From NCBI GenBank assembly GCA_963580455.1, contig OY756968.1, forward strand, positions 17,019,996-17,083,995: a stretch of DNA of 64,000 bases, given 5' to 3'. A program made the position numbers and the translations under genes. The stretch is from Euonymus europaeus. Taxonomy: Eukaryota > Streptophyta > Magnoliopsida > Celastrales > Celastraceae. The first letter of the stretch is position 1. Each line of letters opens with the position of its first letter. The notes below the pieces were generated by a model that was not told where the DNA came from, made no database searches, and was given only the letters and a program-made list of their open reading frames with translations. Shown here piece after piece: positions 11,016-23,464 of this stretch.

Positions 11016-12095
11016 AGTGATTTTGATTCTACTCGATGTTTAGGGACTCTTGTGCCACTAGATTTCTTTTAAAAAAAATCATCTATTTTCTTAGTAGTAA
11101 TACTTTCCAGCGTGTGTTCTTAGAGTTGTTCGCACTTCAGGGTTCAACACTCAATACAAGAAAACTGCATTTTAGTGACGGAAATTTCCATCACTAAACA
11201 TGAATTTTCCGTCACTAAACTATTTAGGGACAAAATTTGAGACGGAAAATTTTCCGTCACAAAAACAGCTGTCGCAAAATTTTGTGACGGAAAAATTTTG
11301 CGACAGAATTTCGTGACGGAAAATTTCCGTCCCTAAATAAATAAAATATTATTAAAATTTATATAATAAAACATATTAATTATATAATTAGAGACGGGAA
11401 TTTCCGTCGCTAATTAGCGACCACTATTAGCGACGGGATTTCCGTCTCTAATATCTTTTCATAATTATATAATAAAAAATTTATTTAATAATTTATTAAA
11501 AAATATTTAAAAAATATTTAAACATATTATTTTTAAAATGATAATTTATTGTTAATAATTTAACCCTTTTTATTTAATTATTCTGCATATAATTAAAACC
11601 CATATAATTAAATTATTATAATAGAATTAAAATGCAAAGTATTTCCAATAAAATTTAAAAATGTTAAATTTACAATTAGTTTTATTATGCAAAAGACGAC
11701 CTATGCATCTAATCATCCTTGCTAGAGAAATTGGCTTCCTCAACGACATCATTATTGGGGTCCTATGGCCGGGACTGGGACTGTGGATCTTGTCCTAAAT
11801 CTTGCAGCTCTTGCCTCGGATGCAATACCATTGAAATATTGAATAGCATATAAAATATCAATCGAGAAAAAAATAATCTAAAGAATCCACGATCTATTGA
11901 TGATTGGTTCGTGATGACTGAATCTTCTTGGTTGCACCTAGAATTGCTGGCAATGGCAACAATTGACAGAATCTTATCATCCATGAACCTATGAAAACAA
12001 ATGGACATGATGAGTTAGTGACATGGATAACATAACACCATATACCATCGACAACCTCAATGAAAACAAAATGGTGAACTGCTGTGAAATAATAC

Positions 12096-13710
12096 CTTTT
12101 GAAAAGAGAAATATTCCTAAAAATAGGGGGATACAGATAAGGATCATCTTTCACTTCTTGGGCAAGCTCTATTTCCTTTCTAGTGTGCACAAGATGTTGG
12201 TGTATGCTCTAGGAGCCAATCATGGGATGATTGTATTAGCATACATTTATTATGTTATATTGAGGTACTTTATTTGTTATGAATTATTTATCTGCACTAT
12301 GTGAATGATTATGATAAATATCCCTAGAATAGTTGGTTCGATGCTATGGGACTTCAAGTGTTTGACTTGAACGTGAGATCATCATAGATGTGTATAGAAC
12401 ACTATTCCTAAATGTCCCTCGTCGAGTATTATTGTTAAATGGGATAACATTAATACGTTGAGACTAGTATGTAGGTTGATTGATGACTAAATCTTGCGAG
12501 TCATGGATATGAGATATCAAATCAATACATGGGTACTTGTTAGAGAACGAAAAGTACTGGACAGACCCAACATGAGAATACTGCATGGATTGTTATATGA
12601 ATGTCATAAGCTATTCTCATAGTGACAATGATATATGTTTTCCTTTAACCTGAAATCACTACGGTTCCCAACATGAGGAGTTATACACTTTGATACTGTC
12701 TAACGTCACTTGTAAAAGGTTGGCTATAAAGTCAGTGATTGAGTATATCACGAATCATACAGAGGGATGTGAATGACCTAGATGGTATTTGTCCCTTCTA
12801 TATAACATGAGTGATATCCATGGGCCCCTTGATTGAGTGAGGCTTTGAAATGCATGGCCGTGCTCAAATGAATAAATATGTGATATTGATTTCGTTTGTT
12901 TTTAATAGTCTACTCGGAATTAAGAAACACATAGATTAACATATACGAGGATGACACATTCCATGCCTCGATGTTAATCAAGACATTAAGGACAAAAGGA
13001 CTGCATATAAATTGGTCATAAATAAAGGTTATGTCGAATCATTGACATTCTCGTTACTTGGGTAACAATGATGTGTTGCTAGATACCTCTCATTGTTTGT
13101 GATGCTAGACTATGATTTTAGTTTCACTGCTAACATAACGAGAACCTATAGGGTCAGACACATAAAATAAGTCAAAGATTATGTTATTTAAGAATAACAT
13201 ATTACATTTGGGCTTAGGGCTTTATGTAAGGTCCATTACCGGTTTAATTAATAAGATTAATTGAACATGGTCAAGAGTCCAAAAACGTGGGCTTCTTTCT
13301 TCAAAGGGATTTGGGCTTTTCGTTTGGCTTGGCTCGCGATATAAATATAGGGTTAAAGTAACCCTAGTTGGTACAACACTTGGTGTGCCGCACTTCATAG
13401 TGAGTTGAGATAAAACGGATTGGAGCCCTTCTCCTGGTTACTAGCATAACGTGAAGAGGCGTTCTTTGGCTTGTTCGTGTGGATACCATTGGGGCGTGCT
13501 GTTCGGTTGGATAGTGCATTTTTGATTCGGATCGTTCAAGCCGAACAATTGGTTGTTTTCTGCACTTCAAGAGGTAATTTTTAAACACCGATTTATGCCC
13601 TTTCACATGGATCCTCTGGAGGGTTTCACAAGAAATTTTTTAAACTCCGCTGTGTATGATTCATTGAAACCCAACACAAGAGCCTCAGGTGGCAAGGACC
13701 AAATGTGTCT
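12096..13710 (-). pseudogene. Captured exostosin-type glycosyltransferase, second exon, split by solo LTR
   Basis: A splice acceptor (tgcag) on the minus strand opens an exon at 13710 that reads RHIWSLPPEALV. The solo LTR and its CAAGA duplication cut it there, and it resumes at 12194 with RKEIELAQEVKDDPYLYPP and then IFRNISLFKR. It ends at a splice donor (gtatta) at 12095. Plant GT47 exostosin-like proteins have the matching segment (IWSLPP, then DDP-LY-P-FRN-S-FKR) just before the catalytic domain. Exon edges and introns are kept, so this was DNA-level capture, not a processed copy. The rest of the gene is missing. Sequence at 11763-12008 could hold another exon, but I could not recognise it. 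Confidence 0.7.
12195..13676 (+). mobile_element. Solo LTR, Copia-like, 1482 bp
   Basis: It starts tgttgg and ends ccaaca, and is bounded by CAAGA at 12190-12194 and 13677-13681. No internal domain is present, so it is a solo LTR left by recombination between two LTRs. The text (for example tgtatgctctaggagccaat) is typical of Copia LTRs. The strand is assigned by this resemblance. The LTR interrupts the captured glycosyltransferase exon. Confidence 0.85.
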
Positions 13711-13805
13711 CTGCACAATATAATGATACAATAAAAATATTACCTATAACATTTCTATATTCGCTTCAAAGAAGTTAGAATTCACAATAACTCCACCTGC
13801 AAACG

Positions 13806-14316
13806 TTATGGCACAGTTTCATGAGGAGGAAGAATAACCTTTAGATCATCATTTACCTTGCTTGTCTTCCCTCTCTTCCTCGACAGAGGATTCCTTCCTG
13901 TAGAAACAATGGGCTTTTTTTTTCTTACCCAGTTGTAATTTAATGAGTTCAGCAGATGAATTAACAAAGACAATGAGAGAAGGTGGACTAAGTGGAGACT
14001 GACAGCCCCTTGGCTCAGCATGAGTCTCACCCAACTGCATGGTAGAGTTCAAGAATGGAACAATTGAAAACTTAACCACTTGTTTGCCTAAGAAGAACAT
14101 AACAAGATACGTCATAACCAGATGAGGCTGGATATTGAAATAATTTATAGTCAAAAAAGGCCATATCTGAGTCGAGAAACGAAGCAGATAGCAGGCAACC
14201 AGATTTGAAGAAATTGTGTGAAGCAAAAAGAAACCACAGTTCACATAATCTTGTATTATTGAAGAAGAACCACTATCACCAGTAGAAGTCCAAGGAGAGA
14301 TACCCTCATGCACCAA
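13806..14316 (-). pseudogene. Captured exostosin-type glycosyltransferase, 5' exon fragment
   Basis: The minus-strand frame (14316-13849) begins near MVHEGISPWTS, has a hydrophobic stretch (LVMTYLVMFFL), then a Ser/Pro part and a Lys-rich linker. A frameshift in an A-run near 13915 continues as SRKRGKTSKVNDDLKVILPP. This is the plan of plant exostosin-family (GT47) Golgi glycosyltransferases: a membrane anchor and a basic stem before the catalytic domain. The assignment rests mainly on the next exon. The catalytic domain is absent, so no enzyme can be made. Confidence 0.55.
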
Positions 14317-14423
14317 CAGAGAAACGAACCCAGGGACTTCATATATTTCCGTCCCTAATTAGGGACGGAATATTTTTCCGTCACTAATTTCCGTCTCTAA
14401 AAGTGTGTTTTCTTGTAGTGACT

Positions 14424-15519
14424 TGGCATCACATATTCGCACCACACCTTCTCATTATGGGCATCGCACTTTCGCAATCTTGATTTGGTATACCCTTCTT
14501 CTTCTTTGATTTTTGCACGGTGAAATTAGGGTTTTAGATCATAATTCCATTGAGGTGTTTGGCATTGGATCACAAACCCTAAGTTCCTACGTTCATTAGC
14601 TCGTTATCTTCTCCATCAACGACGTTCGTCAGCTCTCTAAATCACATTTTATCTGCTCTAAATCGCAACCTATAAATTCAAACTTACGCCGATGAACAGT
14701 GTAGCTACTATGTACTTAATACTTTGCTCTGTACTCTGTGATCTCATCTCTATATTACACTTTTGAACTATGAGAATGAAGTGTGTCTGAGTTGTGAATT
14801 GTGAATTGCTCATTTAGGAAATTAGGACTTAGACAGTTAGACATTTTTTGTGAACTGTTAGGTGTGAATTCTGCTGTAGCTTAAATGTGAACAACTCATT
14901 TAGCTTTTTACCTAACTTTGCTGAATTGTGAGCTGCACACTTAAGAGTTAAGACTTAAGGATTTTGCTAATCTACTGTAGCTTAATTAGGAACTTATATT
15001 GTTTCTTTGTTGTTTAATTCAGCTACTAATACATGATTTTGTGTAGTGTTATTTGATACATGATTATTTCATAGTGTTTCATAGCTTTTTCAGTTTTCAT
15101 TAATTATCTTTTATATAGAATCAAAATGCAAGTATAGCGATAATAAGATATAAAGTAGCTACTAGCTAGTATAGATACATATATACACAATTAGACATAT
15201 AGTAGTTTTGTCAATCTATCCTCAACTCAAGTTGTTTTAAGCCAATATTTGAACTTCCAGTGAGTTCATGACTTCATAGGTGTTGTTGAGAATGAGGTTT
15301 TGCTATTTTATGCTAGTTTGCTATAATTTTTTCCTAGCTGTAATGAGCTTGATTTGGTGGAACTTGATTCAGTGCTCTTTGTTCTACAACTTGATTCGAT
15401 GCTAATGAACTAAAATTGTGTATATGAAGTATTATATGAAATTATGAACTAAAATTTTAATCAAATATATGACAGAGCAATCTAGAACATTCTCAAATGT
15501 TAGGTGTAGATAGGTTGCA
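14424..15519. other. Unassigned stretch before the TNP2 relic
   Basis: No supportable gene. The DNA is AT-rich with a short ctctaaatcac/tgctctaaatcg repeat near 14630-14670. It may be the 5' part or leader of the decayed CACTA element whose transposase starts near 15520, but no CACTA-type left terminus was found in it. Confidence 0.35.
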
Positions 15520-18500
15520 GAGGGTCTAGAGCAGTTCATTGACTATGCTTGTTCCCAATCGAGGTTCATGGATAGAATTAAGATCATGTGTCCATGTGTA
15601 CGGTGTCACAATAGTAAATACCTAGAGCTAGAGGAAGTGCACCTCCATCTATTGAAGAAGTGGTTTTTGGAGGATTATTACGTATGGTCTCGACATGGGG
15701 AACCATACGTCGAAGCATCAAAGCAATATGTAGGGGACAGTCAAACAAGCTCATATTTGATTGCAAGTGTGAAAACTGACATTCCTAATCCATACCGGAA
15801 AATGTTGATGGACGCAATTGACCCAAGCTTTGACTCATCCAATTTGGAGCAATCAAATGTGCAAAAATTGTATGACATGCTTCAGACTGTGGAGCTCTCA
15901 TTGTGGCTAGGGTGTGAAACAATTTCTTAATTATCAGCTATGGCATGGTAACTAAACATTAAGTCTGAAAACTAGGTTATTTTAAGAGGCTTTACCGGAG
16001 GAAAATACACTTATGCATAGCTTTTATAGCACCAAGAAGTTTGTCAAAGAGTTAGGACTTCTGGTAGAGAAGATACATTACTGCCTGAATAGGTGCATGA
16101 TATATCGGGGAGAGGACAATCACTTGATAAGTTGCAAATTCTATCAGTACCCTTGGTATTTGATTAGAAGGAGGGGGATTATAAGTAAAAGAAGAAGGTG
16201 GTAAACTAGAAGATGTACTAATGTCCTTTAGCGCCCAAGCTCTGGAGATTGCACGCTTTCGCAACCATTGCAAAATATATGAGATGGAATGTTGAGCATT
16301 ACTAGGAGAAAGGTATGATGTGTCACCCTTTGAATTCTTAGGCGTGGAAACACTTCAACCAAGAATTTCTAGTGTTGGCATATGAGCCACATAATGCGAT
16401 GCTCAGGTTATGCATAGATGGGATTTAGGCTTTTGGTTAGTGGTGTCAACAATATTCATCCTGTCCGGTGATGGCCACTCCATACAATTTGCCTCCCTAT
16501 ATGTGTATGAATGAGGAATATGTGTTTCAGATAGTGATTATGTTGGGATCGAAGAACCCAAAATAGAAGATCGATGTTTTCCTCGAGCCTTTGGTCCATG
16601 AATTGTCTATGTTATTTGATCATGGTATTGAGATCTGAGATGGAGATTTGCAAAAAACATTCCAGCTCCAAGCTACTCTAATGTGGACTATCAGTGAATT
16701 TCCAGAGTACTCCATGTTGTCTGGTTGGTCTGGTCTGCAGTCAGGAGGTTAACCCCTCCTTATTGCATGAAAGATTCAAGAGCATGTTATCTTCAGAAAA
16801 GGGTAAGACATTGTGGTTTGACAACCACCACAAGGTTTTGCCTTGCAACCATCCTTTTAGGGAGAGTAAGAATTGGTTTAGGAAGAACACAGTTGTCACA
16901 TAAATGGCTCCTCCTGTCCTGTATGGTGAAGACATATATTAGTGTATCACTACATTTGGCTTGGAGAAAGTCACTAAGGAGGGCGGGGAGCAGCGCAATC
17001 ATCATATGTGCAGGATTATTAGTTGTGGGTGGAAGAAGCAAAGTGTATTTTTGGATTTTTCTTATTGGAGATCGAACCTCATTTGGCATAACCTTGACAA
17101 GATACACATTGAGAAAAATTTCTTCGAAAATCTCTTCAACACTCTAATGAATATTGAAGGTAAAACAAAAGATAATGCCAATGCATGTGCTGACATGAAA
17201 GTCATTTGCCTTCACAAGGAGTTAGAATTTAATTCCGCTACTATAAATATCTAAAGGCTTGTTACTCTTTGGATAATGCCGACAATAAAGCAGTTTGTGA
17301 ATGGGTTAAAAAATATGAAGTTTCCTGATGGGTACGCCTCCAACATGGGTCGTTGTGTAGACATGAACAAGTATAAGATGTTTGGAATGAAAAGCCATGA
17401 TTGTCACGTGTTCATGTAGGAGTTGATTCCTATAGTATTCCGTGAGTTGCTCTCGGCAATGCTGTAGACGTTGACATAGTTGAATTTATTTTTGAAGGAG
17501 TTGACGTGTTCATTATTGAGGGTGGAGGATGTAACATCACGAACCTAAATTACAGTGAAAATTTCAAGGAAATTAGATTGACACATTCTACAAGAAAATT
17601 AGGACAAAATTATAACCAATATAGAGGAAAACCTAAATGGAGTCAAAATAATTTTAATAAATTATACAAGAAAAATAAATGTTAAGAGTGTAAGAATCTC
17701 TCAAATTGGAGTGAAGATGAATTTACTATGAATTATGGAAGTAAAAAACAAAAAAAAAATATGATAATGGCAAGACTGTTAATACATATAAATATTTAGC
17801 ATAATTAAGTAGTAAGGACAGGGGCAAAATGGTAAAAATGAAATAGCAATTAAAGTAAATATAAAATGGAGTTACACGGAAATCGAGGGGGGCAAAACCC
17901 TAAAGCACGACCTAAGCACAGGGGCAGTGACGGAAGCATGAACGAAGGTAATTGACGGCGACTGGTCACGAAACTAGTACGGAAAGAGAGAGCTCAGAGA
18001 GACAAAGTTGGCGACATAAATTTCAAACGGAACAGAGGAGGTTGGGGCTATTAACGGTGGAGAGGAAATTCGCGGCTGTCGTGGAGTTTGAAACTGGATT
18101 TCGCCCTATTTCGACCACCGCACAAGTAGAGAGTTGTGGCGATGAGTTCTTTGAAATGTCCACTACCAGCTTGTGTCGGAGGTGAAGCCCACCGTGTCCT
18201 TGATCAACAGTGACCTGGTGCTAGTTATCACGGGTATCTTTGACCCGCATGGTGAGGGAGGACAACCGAGTCAACTTGACCTGGTTGAGAGAGACAGAGT
18301 TGGTCCGGGTCTAATTGACCTGAATCCAACATAAAGTTAATTTAAAATAATAATAATATACATATATAATTTAATTAATTAATGTTAATTGTTAGGGAGT
18401 TATTGTGATTTTCAGGAACAGGTAGTAGAAATCGAAATTGTCAAGGTTAGGGGAAAATGCATAATGGTAAGTAATATTCAACTATATTACGGAACACTGT

Positions 18501-20650
18501 GAATGATGTTTTTTATGCTATATCGATGCATAATGTGATGTCTATTTGTGTTGATTGACTGTCTATGAATTGTGATCTGCCATATGATGATCAAACTGTA
18601 TTATGGATATTGTGAAGGAGGGTTTGTTTATGCTATTACTGGATGGAAAGTGATGTAAAATTATAATACTTATGGAGCTAATGTTTACTGGTTGCTCTGC
18701 ATAAAACACGACATATCATGACATACACGACATACACGACATACACATTAAAGGAAAATGTTTTTCAAACCTGGTAGAACTACTACAGGGAGGGTATACT
18801 AAAAAATGAATGTTTAGGTTATGTTGTATGGAAAATGAAAAATTTTATTAACTGAAAAGTGTTCTTTGGTAGAACTTTTAATCAAAGAGAAATTTTGACC
18901 GATTGCTTTATAGCAATTTACCTAAGTTAAGGGCCCAAGTACTGGAAAAATGATTTAAATGGTTGATTGCTCTCTAAAGAAATGGTTTGCGTGCATTCAC
19001 ACTAACTTAGGAGTTGATGATGTCGTTTAAATCCATGAAGAAGGTGCTCATGTGACGAAAGCTAGTTTTTATTGAAGATTAATTAATTAAGTATTAAATT
19101 TATGTATACACTTACAGTTAGTAGCTTTGACGCATTGTAATAAGCGGAGATTTGGGAACGATAATGAAAAGTATAAGATTCACGGTAGTATACTTGGAGG
19201 ATATTAATTGGATGTTAATGTTTATTGAATGAATATAGGTTGACACTTTTATTTCAGATTAAATTATACTAACTATTTTAGTGGGATTGTTTAATAAAAT
19301 AGATTTGTATTTGATGAAGGTTCTTCTATCTAGGGTTGCTAAGTTGTAGGTGAGTATATAATGAAATACAAGTAGCATTCCGACCTATGGACCTATAGGT
19401 TAGAGTACTGTAGGGCGAGGCGTTACAGAGGAGATGAGCATATTGGAGATACAACTTCCAGTGATTTTGTGCAAGTTGGAGTGAATATGTCCTCTAACTT
19501 TCTTTGACTTGAAGGAGATTTGTTGGTTTACTTGCCTTATGAGGCAAGAGTTGTAGGGCTAGTTCAGTATTGGTGGATCTATCCATTTGAGCGTTACCTT
19601 GGACACTTGAAGAAGAATGTAAAAAACTAAGCTAGGGTTTAAGAATCGATATACAATGCATACATAGTTCAAAGGCATCCAAATTTTGTTCATTCTACTT
19701 CGAGCCTTATGAGCACACGAGACACAAAAAATTGCTGGAAAATAATGATGGCAATGATGTGGATACGATGAAAGGGAATCTATCTATATTTACCCATCTC
19801 AGTTGAGCTTATGGTAGATGGAGGAGTAGATTCCTTGTAGAATGGAAAATGTTGGCAGCTCAAACATACATACTTTTAAATTATCAAGAGATCCAGCCAT
19901 ATGTCAAGTAAGCAAGTGTATTTTAATTAGAATACTATTAAATCTTTCCTTGAAGATTAAACTAACTTTGGTTCAATTTATGTTTTTTTTTTGGGAAATG
20001 AAGTATTTTTGTCAAATATGTATGGGGATTGGGAATTGTAGTTGAGGCTTCGGTTGATGAGGCGTTAGAGACTCAATTTACATTTTGGTTCAAGGAATAT
20101 GTAAGTCCTTGTAAAATATATTGTGTTTAAGATTATGTATATATGTTTTCGATGCTAATAATTTATTTTCAATTATGGTTTAGGCACTAAATCCTATGAA
20201 CAGCCTTGCTCATGTGTGACTAGTTCAACTCGCGCCAAATGTTGGAACAAAGGTTCACCACCAATATAATCTCATGGAGGTAATCAAAGATGACATTTCA
20301 AAAAATATGAACTATTTGTTCTAGCCATGAAGTACTAACAAACGTATTTTGTACCATATCCGAGCTTAAGGTGAGACATGGGTGATTGGTTGGCAGTTTG
20401 TAAAATACACTCTGGATTGATTGTCGATATGTTGGAATCAACAAACAAGTCTAGAACCATGGCATTACAAGCATTTTATGTGGAGAAGGCAGAGATGCAA
20501 CCATCATGTCTTAGTGAGGAAGTGCACCCAAGTTCGCTAATTAGTGATCTGAATGGTTCTTTGATAGACCTCAATAAGGATGATGCTGAGGAGGATGGTG
20601 GGAGTCTGAATTTGATAACTATATTTCTAATAATAATTAGCAATATTTAG
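15520..20650 (+). pseudogene. TNP2-type CACTA transposase, decayed
   Basis: The CACTA transposase would bind and cut element ends in the nucleus. Order of recognisable blocks, in shifting frames: the transposase-associated domain (MCPCVRCHNSKYL, VHLHLLKKWF, YYVWSRHGEPY); the TNP2 start (FVKELGLLVEKIHYC); a core block near 16490 (TPYNLPPYMCMNEEYVF); a further core block at 16961-17254 (IWHNLDKIHIEKNFF, NIEGKTKDN); KNMKFPDGYASNMGRC near 17310; and, after a solo LTR, a DUF4218-like block (LPYEARVVG, WIYPFERYLGHLKK). The C-terminal DUF4216-like part is at 20378-20650 (GDWLAVCK, LNGSLIDLNKDDAEEDGG). Dozens of stops and frameshifts make it dead. Confidence 0.85.
17530..19427 (+). mobile_element. 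Solo LTR, Ty3-like, 1898 bp
   Basis: It starts tgtaacatcacgaacc and ends gggcgaggcgttaca, bounded by GAGGA at 17525-17529 and 19428-19432. There is no interior. It is inserted in the TNP2 relic between the PDGYASN block and the DUF4218-like block. It contains a short array of acatacacg (about 18717-18750). Start and end text are typical of plant Ty3 LTRs. Confidence 0.85.
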
Positions 20651-20989
20651 TAGGTATACTTGTGAGAATCTATTTGTTACTTATTATTTTTTGCTATTTT
20701 TTAAATGTAGTTATTTTTATAGATGGCTAGAGGTGTGGGATGACAATTTAGTGGCCAGGGAGAGACAAGTTGATTGTTATCATTTTGTAGAGACAGAGCA
20801 GATGTCCAATCCTCGACTCCATCGTCACCTCCTATCTTGACCTCAATGGCACCATTGATAGATAGTACTTCAACCCTTGTCAATGGCATTACTAACAGTT
20901 AGTAGATTGAGAGTAATTTAGCCACATCATCAATCGTGATCGTCCCTCATATTACCGCATTTCATGGCCTATTAGTATTTGCAATTTAT

Positions 20990-22140
20990 TATTCATTTAA
21001 ATATATTTCATCAATAGCGACCTTTCGGGATCTGTGCACGTAGGATTTGGAGGATCTTCAAGGAGAGACTCGACGTGGATGGGTCGAGTTGGGGGGCCAT
21101 CACTGCTGACACAAATAAGTTTTATTTCGATGAGTTTTGGGTAAGCAAATTTCTTTCATTAATTATTTGTTCGATGGATTTTGTTGCTTAATTAGTATTG
21201 ATTTAATCAACTCTTTTTTTTAAAAAAAATTATCTTAGAAGTATTTTACATGTAAGGAGGCGATGGAGGAGTTGGTGCGCATCAAGAGCATATAAGGCTG
21301 CAATGCGGTACTTGGATATGCTCTACGACATGAGGAAGCAAAGAAAAGGAAAAAAGTTTGTTCACAAGGAGACATGGAGGAAATGAGACTCCGATAGAGA
21401 TGTCAAAAATACTCGTATCTAATGGGTACCCGGACAACCCAGCTCAAATCATAGGGGTATGCTCTGTTAATTAATGGGTTGGGTAACGGGTACGTGTATT
21501 TTCATGGGGGAACTATGGGTGGGTATGAGGATAGGTTTGTCGAAATCCAACCAGCACCATACCAGTATATATTATTATATATATGTATATTATTTATAAT
21601 CTATATGTTATTACTTTTATATATATTATTTATAAAATTAACAAGAAGAAATCACTAAAAAAATAGTAAACGAATTTATCTATTTATTGAATGGATAATA
21701 TACATTGTTATCAAACTCATCGATTGTCCATGGATAATTTCATATATAATTTACTATAATTTATTTTACTCTCCCAAATAATTAAAGATATATCTATAAT
21801 TTTTTAATGACTTAGGTTTTAAAATTTACTATAATTTTTACAATTGTAGTTGACGGAGATTGCCCACCCCCATGAGTACGGGGGTAGGGTAAAAATTAAA
21901 ATACCATGTAAATATTTTTACAGGAACGGGTAAGAATTTTTTTAATGGGCACAAGAATGGACAAAGGGGTCCTCGCCTCGTTGACTTCCCTAGACTCCAA
22001 TTGGGTCGATGATAAGTGTTACAAGCATAACACTACCAACTAAGCCCTTGTCGCCACTCACACTAGTGGGTCGGTCATGTTTTTGGAGCATGCAGATGGA
22101 ATGATACGAAAATATACATTTACTGACGAATAATTTAATT
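20990..22140 (+). pseudogene. Probable second CACTA gene, remnant
   Basis: Weak coding traces follow the TNP2 relic (RDLCT near 21030, KEAMEELVRIKS near 21255, HTSGSVMFLEHADGM near 22060). They sit where CACTA elements carry their second, DNA-binding gene (Ptta/En/Spm type). A hAT MITE at 21395-21992 splits the region. The assignment is mainly from position and is uncertain. Confidence 0.35.
21395..21992. mobile_element. hAT MITE with 8-bp target duplication
   Basis: The ends tagagatgtcaa and ttgacttcccta are inverted repeats (10 of 12 bases pair). Flanks gactccga (21387-21394) and gactccaa (21993-22000) form an 8-bp duplication with one mismatch. The interior has gggtacccgg-type strings near the left end and their partial inverse near the right. 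No coding capacity. Confidence 0.75.
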
Positions 22141-22520
22141 TTTATTTTATATTATATTTTTAATTTCTTTACACAAATATTTCATATTATCGACGAAATA
22201 CCAATGAACATTTTTATTTTATTTTTTTACAGATGAAATTTTATATGTAAATATTTACTGACGAATAATTTAATTTTTATTTTATATTTATTTACGTATT
22301 ATAGATAAATAATTTAATTATGAATTTTTTATTTCATTTTTACTGACGGACCCGAGCTTACTACTAACGAAATCGCAATGTCATCATAAACTCATCGGTA
22401 AATTACCGATGACACAGTTTACTGTCAGTAATTACATTACCAACAAGGTCATCCGTCGAGAATTTTATTATCGGCGAAAAATTTGCTAGTTATTGATGAA
22501 ATATTTCTTCGGTAATTATC

Positions 22521-22535
22521 GATTTTCTTGTAGTG
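22521..22535. mobile_element. Right terminus of the decayed CACTA element
   Basis: Here gattttcttgtagtg is the complement of CACTACAAGAAAATC, a CACTA terminus. The preceding 400 bp carry spaced motifs such as actgacgaa and ttaccgatga, consistent with subterminal repeats. The matching left end was not found, so the element is probably truncated on that side. The neighbouring triplet is tat. Confidence 0.7.
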
Positions 22536-23341
22536 TATATGTTTCAGATCTGTATATATCATATGTTTTGGACTTGGTGATATAATATATGTTTAAACAA
22601 AAATTTTATGTGCAAACCTTCATTGTGACAATATTACCAAATAAAATTATCGTGTTTCAAAATTTAAACAAGGATAACAAAAAAGATAGAATAAAATAAA
22701 TAACATATGCAACTGATAACATATGATACAGATTCGTGGGTATGGAGGACCACCGTTGTCTGACCAAATCAACCAACCAAAAAAAGCGCCGAAGCATCAC
22801 GACCAACCCTAACCATTATTCGCCGCCATCAGCTGTTGATTTCACCAAATTTTGATCTTGAAGGATTCAACCACCGAAGATAACGCCGTTGCAAATAACC
22901 ACCACTTGAGTGTAACTTATATCTAAGAGCACCATTCCCACCCATTGACTGGTTGGAATAGTCGTTAAAGAAGGAATATCTGATTTTAGTGTCAAATTGA
23001 GAAAATGAAAATATTTATGTCAATAAAAAAAGGCTTAAAGTTTTTTTCTTTGAGAAATATTTTTAAATTTGATGGATCTTACGAAACAAAACTAATCGGT
23101 GTTCTTATTGGAACAAAATTTCTAATGGAAGAAATTTTCACTAATTTTCTCTAAAAAAAATATTATAAAAAGTTAAATAAACTGGAGGCAACGCAGGTAG
23201 TAGCAACTACAATGGGCCTTATCTACTGGGCATGGAGAGGAAAAAGACAAAAAAAAATGTGGCCCATTAAATTTTTGCGATACAGCAATGCCATTTTATT
23301 GGCCTGCATTTGCCAGCCCAAGTTGCTCCCAATGGAAGATC
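22536..23341. other. Unassigned stretch
   Basis: No supportable gene. A hAT-like end (agagcaccattcccaccc) is at 22926-22943, but no partner end was found. The segment 23200-23335 shares short strings such as tggcccatt with 25860-25900. Confidence 0.35.
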
Positions 23342-23458
23342 AGGGCACTTGCAATGGGGATGTGCTAATGGGGACATTAAAGTCTGTTGGAAAGCGTGTT
23401 TTGCTGATGTGGCAGGGAGTGGAACTTTAATGTCCCATGATGTCCTACAATGGTGCAT
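23342..23458. mobile_element. Short hairpin MITE, hAT-like
   Basis: The left ggcacttgcaatgggg and the right complement atgcaccattgtagga are terminal inverted repeats. An inner pair (tggggacattaaagt against actttaatgtcccat) extends the hairpin to most of the roughly 117-bp element. It shares interior text with the MITE at 8407-8751. I found no clean target duplication. Confidence 0.55.
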
Positions 23459-23464
23459 TTCTTA

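Larger units (their letters stand above)
11152..14420. mobile_element. Non-autonomous CACTA transposon (gene-capturing)
   Basis: The left end is caatacaagaaaac (one change from CACTACAAGAAAA). The right end is the exact complement, ttttcttgtagtg, ending at 14420. The host triplet ACT is duplicated at 11149-11151 and 14421-14423. Subterminal regions (11170-11460 and 14345-14400) carry many copies of the motif ccgtc(a/g/t)cta and its complement, the expected transposase-binding repeats. There is no transposase inside. The interior carries a glycosyltransferase gene fragment and a solo LTR. Confidence 0.88.

Noticed and set aside
11763..12190. Further exons of the captured glycosyltransferase
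   Set aside because: Splice-like sites exist (an acceptor near 11989), but the translated text does not match the next part of the exostosin family well enough.
18717..18750. CRISPR-like short repeats (acatacacg)
   Set aside because: A tiny direct tandem array with no spacers, in a plant solo LTR. Simple repeat only.
22926..23458. A larger hAT element with the MITE nested inside
   Set aside because: A hAT-like left end is visible at 22926, but no matching right end or 8-bp duplication was found.
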